Of a DNA stretch of 64,000 bases, positions 37,711 through 45,378 are shown piece by piece; position 1 is the first letter of the stretch, and every line of letters starts with the position of its first letter. Below the pieces are notes generated by a model. The model saw nothing but the letters and a program-made list of their open reading frames with translations, was not told the origin of the DNA and searched no databases. A program made the translations under genes and the position numbers. Source of the stretch: Paracoccus sp. MC1862 (lineage in GTDB: Bacteria; Pseudomonadota; Alphaproteobacteria; Rhodobacterales; Rhodobacteraceae); contig NZ_CP067226.1 in NCBI RefSeq assembly GCF_016617715.1, forward strand, positions 49,687-113,686, given 5' to 3'.

Positions 37711-37917
37711 ATGCCACAACGACCTATTGAGGAGCAAGGTCTGAGCACCGAACAGATCGACGCCTTGCGGGCCTATCGCGACCAACATGGCAGACGCTGG
37801 AAAAGCCGCCTGCTGGCCGAATGGCTATCCTCGACGGGCCGCGCGGAGCCGGAGCTTCGCCAGGTGCGCAACACCTTCGGCCCGTCCTGGCTGCTGACGT
37901 ATCGCCTGCCCGACTGA
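37711..37917 (+). CDS. Small conserved plasmid protein, function unknown
   Basis: 68 residues, MPQRPIEEQGLSTEQIDALR, then YRDQHGRRWKSRLLAEWLSS and a C-terminal RNTFGPSWLLTYRLPD. GGGGAGGC lies about ten bases upstream of the ATG. The RWKSRLLAEW and GPSWL motifs look conserved and protein-like. It follows the ParB-like gene and precedes a terminator, and is probably the last gene of that operon. Confidence 0.65.
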   Translation: MPQRPIEEQGLSTEQIDALRAYRDQHGRRWKSRLLAEWLSSTGRAEPELRQVRNTFGPSWLLTYRLPD

Positions 37918-37939
37918 CATTCCCATTCCTTCAGCGACG

Positions 37940-37980
37940 AAGGTTCACTTGGCCCTGCCCCGCGCGAGGCTTCTTTTTGT
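37940..37980 (+). terminator. Probable terminator after the ParB-like operon
   Basis: GC-rich imperfect stem (GGCCCTGCCCCGCGCGAGGC) followed by TTCTTTTTG. It is similar in style to the terminators at 31051 and 31837. Confidence 0.5.
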
Positions 37981-38093
37981 CTCTGCTGGCTCTGGTTCCC
38001 CTGTCCTGTCACCGGCAGGCCAGCGCCAGGACAAGGGCGGCGCTCAGGCTGCGCCGGGCCGCCGCTGCGCGGCCACGCCATTGCGCTGCTGTT

Positions 38094-38519
38094 CTATGCC
38101 AGATCAGTCTGGGAAAAATCATTACCCTTGTAGAGCAACGGAACATGGAAGGCTTTGGCGCAGGCATAGGAGAGTGCATCGCCCATGTTCAGTTGCGCCG
38201 GATGCCCGACCACCTTGCCATAGACAGACAGCGCGCGGATCGCCTCGGCGCCCATGCTGCCCGTGATGTGCATTTCCTTGGCTTCAAGCGCCTTCAGCAG
38301 CTCATCGACAAGATCGGTCGCGGCGGCAAAGTCCTCGGCTGTCGCCGGGCCTTTGCCGCGACGCTCGACCCGCTTGCGCACAAGGGCAAGAGCCGCCTCC
38401 AGGCGCACAATGGGCGAATAGCGCAACGTGCCTCGCGCGGCTTCCATCCCCTTCAGGAACGCAGGGCCATCCTCTTCCTGCAACAGGACGGCGGCGACAA
38501 CGCTGGCGTCGAGAAACAT
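38094..38519 (-). CDS. VapC-type PIN-domain toxin (second system)
   Basis: 141 residues beginning MFLDASVVAAVLLQEEDG, with the first catalytic aspartate at D4. VRLEAALALVRKR supplies the acidic residue of motif 2, and LNMGDALSYACAKA the aspartate of motif 3, followed by LLYKGNDFSQTDL. The ATG shares a base with the stop of the antitoxin gene (TGATG). It would cleave RNA when the antitoxin decays, stabilising the element. It is only distantly similar to the VapC at 16334. Confidence 0.9.
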   Translation of the reverse strand: MFLDASVVAAVLLQEEDGPAFLKGMEAARGTLRYSPIVRLEAALALVRKRVERRGKGPATAEDFAAATDLVDELLKALEAKEMHITGSMGAEAIRALSVYGKVVGHPAQLNMGDALSYACAKAFHVPLLYKGNDFSQTDLA

Positions 38520-38773
38520 CAGTCCTCGCCCCACTGTTCGTCCATGAACGCCTTGTCTGCCGCAATGTCGCTGCCGGGGGACACAAACCCGGCCTCCGCT
38601 GCCCGGCGCTGTATCCGCGCAACCCGGTCCGTCAGGGTTTCCTTGTCAGCCAGAGCCTGCAACTGGTCGGACAGGGCACGGCGAACAGCCTCCGTCTTGT
38701 TCGTCATGCCGGTTGCCGCGAGATACTGATCGACAAGTGTATCCACCGCAGGGTCTTTGATGTAGAGTGGCAT
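38519..38773 (-). CDS. VapB-like ribbon-helix-helix antitoxin
   Basis: 84 residues. MPLYIKDPAVDTLVDQYLAA, then TGMTNKTEAVRRALSDQLQA, gives an N-terminal ribbon-helix-helix of the Rv0623/PSK type. The C-terminal acidic tail (ADKAFMDEQWGED) would cover the PIN active site. It is the first gene of the toxin-antitoxin operon. Several copies of a GGTATATCC half-site lie directly upstream and overlap the likely promoter, which suggests autoregulation. Confidence 0.9.
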   Translation of the reverse strand: MPLYIKDPAVDTLVDQYLAATGMTNKTEAVRRALSDQLQALADKETLTDRVARIQRRAAEAGFVSPGSDIAADKAFMDEQWGED

Positions 38774-38841
38774 GGTATATCCTCGCTTCCTTAAAAGTAT
38801 ATCCTTCTAGGATATATAGGCAACCTTGAACGGGATATACC
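38774..38841 (-). promoter_or_regulatory. Antitoxin operator array
   Basis: Four TATATCC half-sites: 38776-38782, the palindrome TATATCC-TTCTA-GGATATA at 38798-38816, and GGATATACC at about 38833-38841. The array covers the region before the antitoxin start and stops at the beginning of long repeat copy 2. The ribbon-helix-helix antitoxin probably binds it. Confidence 0.6.
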
Positions 38842-38844
38842 AGC

Positions 38845-39550
38845 GGGCGTCCCCCTTCGGGTCGCGTCCCCGGTTCCGGCCGGCAAGCCGGCCTCCACCC
38901 GAGTTGGTCAGGGCGATGCTCCCGGCTGCGCCGTGCGGATGCCTGTCTCATCCCGAGCCAGTCCCTCGCCCGCCGGTCCTGGTCGCCCTGCCCTGCCCAT
39001 CTCGTCCCTTTGGGCGGGACCGCTGACGCGGGCCGTGAGCCCGGTTGTCCAGCCTTGTGCTGGAACGACCTTGGGAGTGGAGGCGCAAGGTCGCGAGCCA
39101 GGCTGTAAGCGAGACCACAGGGATCGAGCGTCAGCCTGTGGTCAACCGGGCGGGCAGTTGCAGGCTGCCGGTGATGCACAGAGCTAGCTGCCTTCCCTTC
39201 TGACCTCCCCTGCCGTCGCGGTGCGGCAGGAAGAAGATACCGGAGAGGCCCGCGCAAGGCGCGGGCCAAGATGATCCGTTTGCCGTTCCGGGGGATCGAC
39301 GGGCTCACGCCCGCTCACCCCCGTCCGACGCCTCTCTGTTTGTGGGTCCGCCACGCATCCCCGGCCGAGCCGGTCAAGGGGCAAGCGCCGCCCGTTGCCG
39401 GGCGTCGTCGTCCAGGCGGGCCGTGTCCTCGCCCGTTGCCGGGCTGCGGGCCGCACCACCCCGCCTTCCCGACCCCGTGACAGTCCCGGCCGGGGCCACG
39501 GGCAGGGCTGCGCCCTCCCCGCTCTGCTTTCCGAAAGGCATGGGCCTTTC
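38845..39550 (+). repeat. Long direct repeat, copy 2: hairpin-rich leader before ardC
   Basis: Second copy of the 34437-35142 repeat, offset by 4408 bases. After 39550 similarity continues at lower level to the ardC ribosome binding site. The same hairpins are present. Both copies lie in the same direction and at the same distance upstream of a GCTAAAGGAGAGC ribosome binding site, so the repeat behaves as a transferable 5' regulatory unit. Confidence 0.8.
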
Positions 39551-39632
39551 GAGACAGCAGATCAGGAAGGCTCGCCCATCGGCGGAACGGGCAAAAGACC
39601 CCGCTGCCACCGTCGCTAAAGGAGAGCCACAC

Positions 39633-40523
39633 ATGGCTGACAAGTTCGACCTCTACGCCCATGTCACCGACAGCATCATTGCCAGCATCGAGGCAGGCAC
39701 CCCGGCATGGCGCAAGCCGTGGACCGGCGACAAGGGCGGCGCACCCTTCCCGCTCAGGAACAACGGCGAACCCTATTCCGGCATCAATGTCCTGATTTTG
39801 TGGCTGGCCGCCCACGCCAAAGGCTACCGCGCCGCCCGCTGGTTCACCTACAAGCAGGCGCAAGAGGCAGGCGGGCAGGTGCGCAAGGGCGAGAAATCGT
39901 CAACCGTTGTCAAGTACGGCACCTTTGAGCGCGAGGACGCGGAGACAGGCGAGGAACGCCGCCTGCCCTACCTGAAAGCCTACCGGGTGTTTAACGCCGA
40001 GCAGATCGACGGCCTGCCCGCCGAATTCTACGGCACCCCCGCCGAGCCTGCCCGCGACCTTGGCACCGAGACCGACCCCGCCCTTGAGGCATTCTTTGCA
40101 GGAACCGGCATCGAGATCCGCACCAGCGACGACCCCCGCGCCTTCTATGACATCGGCTCCGACTTCATTCACATGCCGCCGATTGCGACCTTTCACAGCG
40201 CCGCTGGATTTTACGGCACCCTTGCACACGAGGCTTGCCATGCGACAGGGCACAAGAGCCGCCTTGACCGCTTTTCCCGCTTCACCGACCGCAAGGCTTA
40301 TGCGTTCGAAGAATTGGTGGCTGAGATTGGCAGCTGCATGACCTGTGCCCGGCTTGGCCTGACCCCCGATTTTGACCAGTCCGGCGCCTATGTCCAAAGC
40401 TGGCTGCGCGCCTTGAAGGACGACAAGCGCCTGATCTTCAAAGCCGCCAGCGAGGCGCAGAAGGCCGCCGAATGGCTGATGAAGGGTCAGCAGATCGAGG
40501 CAGAAGAAAAGAGGGCCGCATGA
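39633..40523 (+). CDS. ardC: ArdC-type antirestriction protein
   Basis: 296 residues. The N-terminal ssDNA-binding domain (DUF1738) begins DLYAHVTDSIIASIEAGTPA followed by WRKPW. The C-terminal zincin-like domain has HEACHATGHKSRLDR with the HExxH-like metal site and a downstream FEELVAEIGSCM glutamate. ArdC proteins protect incoming single-stranded plasmid DNA from host restriction during conjugation. AAAGGAGAG lies before the ATG. It is preceded by leader copy 2 and overlaps a small zinc-ribbon gene at its stop. Confidence 0.92.
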   Translation: MADKFDLYAHVTDSIIASIEAGTPAWRKPWTGDKGGAPFPLRNNGEPYSGINVLILWLAAHAKGYRAARWFTYKQAQEAGGQVRKGEKSSTVVKYGTFEREDAETGEERRLPYLKAYRVFNAEQIDGLPAEFYGTPAEPARDLGTETDPALEAFFAGTGIEIRTSDDPRAFYDIGSDFIHMPPIATFHSAAGFYGTLAHEACHATGHKSRLDRFSRFTDRKAYAFEELVAEIGSCMTCARLGLTPDFDQSGAYVQSWLRALKDDKRLIFKAASEAQKAAEWLMKGQQIEAEEKRAA

Positions 40524-40700
40524 GCGGCCCTACCCCCCCTGCCCCGCCTGGCCTGCCGCAAATGCGGCAGGCTGAACCTTTGGGTCTATCTCGCCCCGGT
40601 CGTGGTCGAGGGCACGGGCACCTGCATCTGCATGGATTGCGCCGCCGCGCGCGGCTGGCTGGACTTTTACGGCAATCTCAAGCCGGGGATCGCGGTATGA
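40520..40700 (+). pseudogene. Small zinc-ribbon protein with a C7 frameshift
   Basis: The ATG overlaps the ardC stop (ATGA). The first codons MSGPTP run into seven C residues (40533-40539). Deleting one C would join LPRLACRKCGRLNLWVYLAP, then VVVEGTGTCICMDCAAARGW and LDFYGNLKPGIAV to a TGA at 40698. This part has two CxxC-type zinc knuckles and looks genuine. The shift is either a real mutation, a phase-variable tract or a sequencing error. Confidence 0.6.
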
Positions 40701-40823
40701 TCCATGGGGGCCGCGACGATCCCGACGACCTGCCGATCATCTGCGCCAGCGAGGCCGAGGCCCGCCCTGATCTATGAAATGGGCGACCGCCACGGCAAAC
40801 GCTTTATTGGGAGCGTCGAGTAG
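40697..40823 (+). pseudogene. Very small gene with a frameshift after ardC
   Basis: The ATG overlaps the preceding stop (TATGA). It reads MIHGGRDDPDDLPIICASEA and then meets a stop at 40777 in this frame. In the shifted frame, ALIYEMGDRHGKRFIGSVE runs to a TAG at 40821-40823 and looks like its natural end. The two pieces join if two bases are restored near 40768. Function is unknown. Confidence 0.4.
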
Positions 40824-41113
40824 CCCCTGCTCCGCGTCCAGCATCGAGCAGGGCGCAACCCTTCGTCCAAGTAGGCGGCACTTGCCCCCGGCCAAGGCCA
40901 GGCCAAGCGCCGCCATGCGCCTGTGCGGCGCCCGCAGCCGCTTGCGCGGCACGGAGGCTGCATGTCCCGTCGTCGCCACGCGGGGGGACCGGCGGTTCCC
41001 ATGCGGGCGCGCTTGCGCCCTTCCAGGCCAAGGGGTTCGGCTTGTCCTAATCCCCCGAAGACGCGCGCATCGCGCCTTTATCGCGATCCCTGCCCTGTGC
41101 GGGGATCACTCCA
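40824..41113. other. GC-rich intergenic region, nothing recognised
   Basis: About 290 bases with several short hairpins and no supported gene. It separates the + strand ardC group from the - strand virC-like pair, so both probably end here. Confidence 0.3.
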
Positions 41114-41932
41114 TCAGTAACCTGCGTTCGCCATCAGCTCATCGAGGTAGGATGAGAAGCGCGCGCGGGCATGGTGGTTCAGCATCGAGGGCAGGATGCC
41201 GAACCCTGCGGGATCAAGACGGGCCTGCATGTCGGCATAATCGGCGGCGCTGAACCGCAACAGCGATTGAATCCGAGGTCCGACACTCTCGGCACGTTCC
41301 ATGTGAATGTCGCCAGCCTTGACCGTTTTCATCTCTGCCATGAGTTCGAGTTTCAGCCTGGAGAACGACTGCCGCAGTACGGTCACGCCGGACAGTCCCA
41401 TCGACTTGCCCCACTTTTCGGCGCGCTTGGCAAGATCCGTGGGGACCAGCATGGACACGCGCACTTCGACAAGGGCACCCGCCTTCCCTACCCCAGCCGC
41501 TTTGGTCCGTCTTTCCTCTGTGGATCGCCGAGTGGCGTCCTTGCGCTCATCAGCCGGCCCGGCTTGGCCGCCATTCTGCGCGGCAGTTTCCTGCGATGCG
41601 TCGGCAGCCACGTCGGGCTCCGCTGCGGGTGCGGGCCGGGGCGCCTCGGGGAGATTGGGCTCGATGGCCTCGCCCTGGATTGCTTCTCGGCTTGGCGGGG
41701 CGGTCTGCATGTCCGCCTCGGCAGTTGGGAGCGGTGTGGAAGCAGGGTTGCCGACTGCCGGCGGTTCGCCGGGCTGCGGCTTGGAGTCAGGATACTCCGC
41801 CTTGATCCGGCGGCTCGCTTCGGCAACTGCCAGGCTCAAGGGGTCGGGCTTGTCACTCGTTACCGATCCGATGGTTTTAGCAAAGGCCGAATCGCGTTCG
41901 ATGATGAAGGTGCGCCTTTTTCGGGGAGCCAT
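41114..41932 (-). CDS. VirC2-like DNA-binding protein (putative)
   Basis: 272 residues. The first 130 residues are proline/alanine-rich and disordered. The C-terminal part has VEVRVSMLVPTDLAKRAEKW followed by GKSMGLSGVTVLRQSFSRLK, a ribbon-helix-helix-like strand and two helices, as in VirC2. The ATG shares one base with the stop of the VirC1-like gene. In Agrobacterium, VirC1 and VirC2 bind overdrive next to the T-border and raise relaxosome activity. The same pairing next to a border-like nic site is the reason for the call; a plasmid partition role (ParA plus RHH ParB) is the alternative. Confidence 0.6.
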   Translation of the reverse strand: MAPRKRRTFIIERDSAFAKTIGSVTSDKPDPLSLAVAEASRRIKAEYPDSKPQPGEPPAVGNPASTPLPTAEADMQTAPPSREAIQGEAIEPNLPEAPRPAPAAEPDVAADASQETAAQNGGQAGPADERKDATRRSTEERRTKAAGVGKAGALVEVRVSMLVPTDLAKRAEKWGKSMGLSGVTVLRQSFSRLKLELMAEMKTVKAGDIHMERAESVGPRIQSLLRFSAADYADMQARLDPAGFGILPSMLNHHARARFSSYLDELMANAGY

Positions 41933-42657
41933 CAGAGTGCCTCCATCCGGACTGCAACGGCCTTGTCGAGCAGTTCGAGAACGGCATGCATTTCCTCTAG
42001 GGCGTTCGTCAGGTGGTTCTGGATGATGCCCTTGCGGGTGTTATCGCGGATTTCCCCGAGCAGCCCTTCCCCATCGACCTGCTTGTAGGCTTTGCGCTCC
42101 ATGATCGGCTCCTCAATCACCGGCATCGAGCGGATGATCTTTTCGACCGCCTGTTTTTCGATGGCGCTTGGCTCCGGTGGCATGGCGTTCACGACGACCC
42201 GGTATTCCGGCACGGCGGACGGATCGGAGACACGCTTCGTCAGGCGCTCGCGCCAGAGAAGGGTCTGCATGGTTTCCAGGTAATCGCCCCGGCCGGGCCG
42301 GATCGGTGCAACGATCAGATCGGCTTGCAGTACCACATCGTCCAAGGCTTCGCTTGATCCGCCGAAGGTGTCGACCAAGACTAGGTGATCGTGCGGAGGT
42401 TCGGCATAGATCGCATCGAGCTTGGCGGTGATCTCGGCCGGGTCGTAGGTGTGGATCACTTCGGCCCGATCATTCCAGTTGCCGAGTTCCTTGGCGACGT
42501 TCATCCAGCCGACGATGCTTTCGCTGCTGTCGGTGTCGAACATCGTCACCCTTTCGCCTCGTGCGACGGCGGCGCTTGCCAGTCCGCGCACCAGCGTTGA
42601 CTTCCCGCACCCTCCCTTGCGGCTGATAACCGCGATCACTCGAACGCCCTTGTTCAT
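41932..42657 (-). CDS. VirC1-like ParA-family ATPase
   Basis: 241 residues starting MNKGVRVIAVISRKGGCGKS, a deviant Walker A. Features shared with VirC1 are FDTDSSESIVGWMNVAKELG in the switch region, VDTFGGSSEALDDVVLQADL and, near the end, SMPVIEEPIMERKAYKQV followed by LTNALEEMHAVLEL. VirC1 assembles the relaxosome at the transfer origin and recruits it to the cell pole; plain ParA partition ATPases are the alternative. It is the first gene of the pair and its promoter region faces the tandem repeats at 43002. Confidence 0.75.
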   Translation of the reverse strand: MNKGVRVIAVISRKGGCGKSTLVRGLASAAVARGERVTMFDTDSSESIVGWMNVAKELGNWNDRAEVIHTYDPAEITAKLDAIYAEPPHDHLVLVDTFGGSSEALDDVVLQADLIVAPIRPGRGDYLETMQTLLWRERLTKRVSDPSAVPEYRVVVNAMPPEPSAIEKQAVEKIIRSMPVIEEPIMERKAYKQVDGEGLLGEIRDNTRKGIIQNHLTNALEEMHAVLELLDKAVAVRMEAL

Positions 42658-43001
42658 GTCGCCCTGCCCTCTGTGAACCAGCCTTGTTGTGCCGCGGAGC
42701 ATCGGAGCCGTGGAGACGCGGCGCACAAGAGCGGCAAAGCCAGTAAGATCAAGCTACGTGAAGCCGGTCAACCTAAGAGCAAAAGCACAGAGAATCTCTG
42801 AAGCATTTGAGCAACAAAGCAGTTCAGTTGCGAAGCGCCACAGCGTCAACGCTTGGGCTATGTGCAGTGTGAAAGATTTAGAGCCGCAGAGCATAGAGCA
42901 AGAGAAGTGTAAAAGGGCAGAACCAACTTCACATCGAGCCCTTAAACAAGTAAAGCTTAGGAGATATAGAGCATAAAACTGTAAGAGGCTATAAGATGAG
43001 A
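42658..43001. other. AT-rich region between virC-like genes and tandem repeats
   Basis: About 340 bases of clearly lower GC content, with scattered GAGCA/AGAGCATA words and no gene. It probably contains the promoter of the virC-like genes and part of a transfer or partition site. Confidence 0.4.
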
Positions 43002-43097
43002 AGCCTCTCAGCCTCTCAGCCTCTCAGCCTCTCAGCCTCTCAGCCTCTCAGCCTCTCAGCCTCTCAGCCTCTCAGCCTTACAGCCTCGCAGCTTTAA
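43002..43097. repeat. Tandem 8-bp repeats (AGCCTCTC)
   Basis: Nine perfect copies of AGCCTCTC from 43002 to 43073, followed by degenerate copies AGCCTTAC, AGCCTCGC and AGCTTTAA up to the IS end. The array lies about 345 bases upstream of the VirC1-like gene and, once the IS at 43098-44461 is removed, about 170 bases from the nic motif. It may be the binding site of the VirC2-like protein (overdrive or centromere analogue). Confidence 0.7.
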
Positions 43098-44461
43098 CAG
43101 GCCGCTGAAGAAGTCTCTGGGCCGGAACGATCTCCCGCTTGGACGACGTGCGCCCTTCAGCGTCGGCGGTGTGGCCGCGGCAGGCATGCGTGGCTGATGC
43201 AGGTTCGCATCGTCATGCGGCCAGCAGCCTCGGCAACCGGGCGAGGTTGTTGGCGGCCATCGTCAGGATGAAGCGGGAGCGGACCCGCTCGACGCCGCGA
43301 TAGACGGTCTGTGCCATGCCGCCGACGGTCTTGGCCCAGCCGAAGGCCTCCTCGATCCGTTTGCGGTTCCTGATCGACAAGGCATAGCCCTCGTGCCGGG
43401 TCGTTCGGCCGTCGATCGCCGAATATCTCGACCTCTCCGCGACATGCGGGGTAACGCAGGCCTGGCGCAGGTCGGCGACGAACCCGGCCGCGTCGAAGCC
43501 CTTGTCGGCGCCCAGTGTCAGCTGTCGGGTCGATCTAGGAGAGTGGCGGTGGATCACGTCCAATGCCGCGCGCCGTTCGGCATGGCCGTCGGCCTGCGTC
43601 AGGTCACCCTGCACGATCAGGCCCGAGCGGTTCTCCATCAGCGCATGGCCCATGAAGCACAGCATCGCCCCGGTGCCGGGGGATTTCTTGTAAAGCCGCG
43701 CCTCAGGGTCGGTCCTAGACACATGGGTGGCGTTGGACCGTTTCTCGCCCCGGAAATCGACTTCGGCGTTGCGGTTCTGGCTTCGGTCGCGGGGCATGGG
43801 GTCGGTCTCGGGTTCAGTTGGTGCGGGATGATCTTCGGTGGTGGCCTCGGGTCCGGGCGGGCTGCCCGGGTCGTCGTCGGGCGGTGTGTCTCCTGCCCTT
43901 GGCTGGAAGCTCTTCATCGACGCCCAGGCCTTCACCAGCGTCCCGTCGACCGAGAAATGATCGTCTGACAACAGCGGCGCGACCGCGCGATGCGCCAGGA
44001 TCGCGGCCATCACCTTGCGTGACATCTCGGTCGTCACCAGCCGGTCGCGGTTCTTCGTGAACACCGTGGGGACCCAGACAGCATCATCAATGCCAAGGCC
44101 GACGAACCAGCGGAACAGCAGGTTATACTGCATCTGCTCCATCAACTGCCGTTCGGAGCGGACCGAGAACAGGATCTGGATCAGGCTTGCCCGGATCAGC
44201 CGCTCCGGTGCAATCGAGGGGCGGCCGAAGTCGGTGTAAAGCGCCTCGAACTCACCATCCAGGTTGGTCAGCGCCTCGTTCACCACCTGCCGGATCTTGC
44301 GACGCGGATGCCGCGCCGGGATGCGCGCCTCAAGGTCCACATAGCTGAACAGCGACCCGCTCGCCTCATCCGTCCCGCGCATCCTCACCCCCGCCGTTGC
44401 CGTGCAAAAGGTGAATCATGTTCCTTAAATCGCGTCGAGGGCCGACTATTTCAGCAGCCTG
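43098..44461 (-). mobile_element. IS5-family insertion sequence in the transfer-origin region
   Basis: 1364 bp. Inverted ends CAGGCCGCTGAAGAAGTC and CAGGCTGCTGAAATAGTC, flanked by TTAA on both sides (43094-43097 and 44462-44465), which fits a 4-bp target duplication. It encodes one intact transposase. Its insertion separates the 8-bp repeats from the nic site. Confidence 0.85.
43213..44388 (-). CDS. IS5-family transposase
   Basis: DDE transposase of 391 residues. The N-terminal DUF772-type domain reads FGRPSIAPERLIRASLIQIL and NLLFRWFVGLGIDDAVW. The catalytic aspartates are in DDHFSVDGTLVKAWAS and LGADKGFDAAGFV, and the glutamate in KRIEEAFGWAKTVGG. An internal proline- and aspartate-rich segment (about residues 165-200) is usual for this subgroup. 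The gene looks intact. Confidence 0.92.
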   Translation of the reverse strand: MRMRGTDEASGSLFSYVDLEARIPARHPRRKIRQVVNEALTNLDGEFEALYTDFGRPSIAPERLIRASLIQILFSVRSERQLMEQMQYNLLFRWFVGLGIDDAVWVPTVFTKNRDRLVTTEMSRKVMAAILAHRAVAPLLSDDHFSVDGTLVKAWASMKSFQPRAGDTPPDDDPGSPPGPEATTEDHPAPTEPETDPMPRDRSQNRNAEVDFRGEKRSNATHVSRTDPEARLYKKSPGTGAMLCFMGHALMENRSGLIVQGDLTQADGHAERRAALDVIHRHSPRSTRQLTLGADKGFDAAGFVADLRQACVTPHVAERSRYSAIDGRTTRHEGYALSIRNRKRIEEAFGWAKTVGGMAQTVYRGVERVRSRFILTMAANNLARLPRLLAA

Positions 44462-44465
44462 TTAA

Positions 44466-44829
44466 GGCTTAGGAAGCATTTGGGCCGTGGAGAGCGCTAC
44501 AGGCGGCTATTTAGTGCTTATGGCACCCTCTTCTTCCCCCTCCTGCCTACTAGTACCCCGAGGGGGGCTCGGCGGAGGCCTGCAGGACCCAGCCAGTTAC
44601 GGAAGCGCATGAGGGTGCGGGCATATCCTGACAAGCACCGGAATACGGGAGCGCGATGATGTCGCTTCGGTTTGAGACCGGGCCCTTGCGAGTGACGATG
44701 TAGTGATTCTGTGGGGACGGGCGCTGAAGGAGCGGTGTGCCGCTCATCTGCTTGACTTGGGTGGAAGTTGAAAGCTTAGGTTATCTGGCAGGAAATGCAA
44801 AATGTTTACAAACTTTGATTGGAGCCGCT
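44466..44829 (+). other. Putative oriT with Ti-border-like nic site
   Basis: Non-coding region upstream of mobC. At 44621-44633 it reads GCATATCCTG|ACA. This matches the nic consensus of MOBP/VirD2 relaxases (ATCCTG followed by the cleavage site) and is close to the Agrobacterium border core ATATATCCTG|TCA. By that analogy the + strand is cut between 44630 and 44631. Short inverted words flank it (GCATGAGGGTGCGGGC). A VirD2-like relaxase is encoded just downstream, in agreement. Confidence 0.65.
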
Positions 44830-45378
44830 GTGGGCCGTCGGAACCTCACCCAATCCGAACGCGACGAGGCGATCAGGCGCCTGCGGCAGGGCGGTGACGT
44901 TCGCACCGTCGCTGACGCCGTGGGGGCTGCGCCCGCAGCGGTAAAAGGGATCAAGCACAATGCTGTCCGGCCCCGCGATGGCGCCACCACTAACGGCAAG
45001 CCGGTATCCGCACGGCTGACGCCCACCGAGATCGAGCAGTTGGAATGGCTGAAAGCCCGCTTCGGGTTCGGGTCCAACTCCGACGCGATCCGCGCCCTGG
45101 TGCGTGCGTCAACGGGAATGCTGGAGTTCGACCCGGTGACGGCCGAGAAGCTGACCGAGGTGAAGGCCGAGCTGCACAAGATCGGCGTGAACGTGAACCA
45201 GATAGCCCTGGCGGCAAACCAAGGCCGGATCGAGCTGGCCCGGCAGGAGTGGAAGGCGCTCGACGCGGTGCGGCACGCGTTGCCTGGGGTGCGGATCTAC
45301 CTGCAAGCGGTTGTGGACGAGCAGCGGCGGCGCGGCACTCGGTTGTTCCAGAAGTTCATTGAGGCCGGGCGTGGCTGA
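44830..45378 (+). CDS. mobC: MobC/VirD1-like relaxosome accessory protein
   Basis: 182 residues from the GTG at 44830, which has GGAG eight bases upstream. An N-terminal helix-turn-helix-like part (RDEAIRRLRQGGDVRTVADA) is followed by a ribbon-helix-helix region (VSARLTPTEIEQLEWLKARF) and the typical MobC C-terminus KAELHKIGVNVNQIALAANQ. It binds oriT, helps open the nic region and guides the relaxase. It overlaps the relaxase gene by eight bases. Confidence 0.88.
   Translation: MGRRNLTQSERDEAIRRLRQGGDVRTVADAVGAAPAAVKGIKHNAVRPRDGATTNGKPVSARLTPTEIEQLEWLKARFGFGSNSDAIRALVRASTGMLEFDPVTAEKLTEVKAELHKIGVNVNQIALAANQGRIELARQEWKALDAVRHALPGVRIYLQAVVDEQRRRGTRLFQKFIEAGRG

Noticed and set aside
34437..39633. 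Firm assignment of the long repeats as Frpo-type single-strand promoters of a leading region
   Set aside because: The predicted cut of the + strand at 44630 would make mobC and the relaxase enter first and the ardC side last, and the transferred strand would have the wrong polarity as template. Kept only as one hypothesis.
43002..43097. CRISPR-like array
   Set aside because: The unit is 8 bp and perfectly tandem, without spacers or cas genes.
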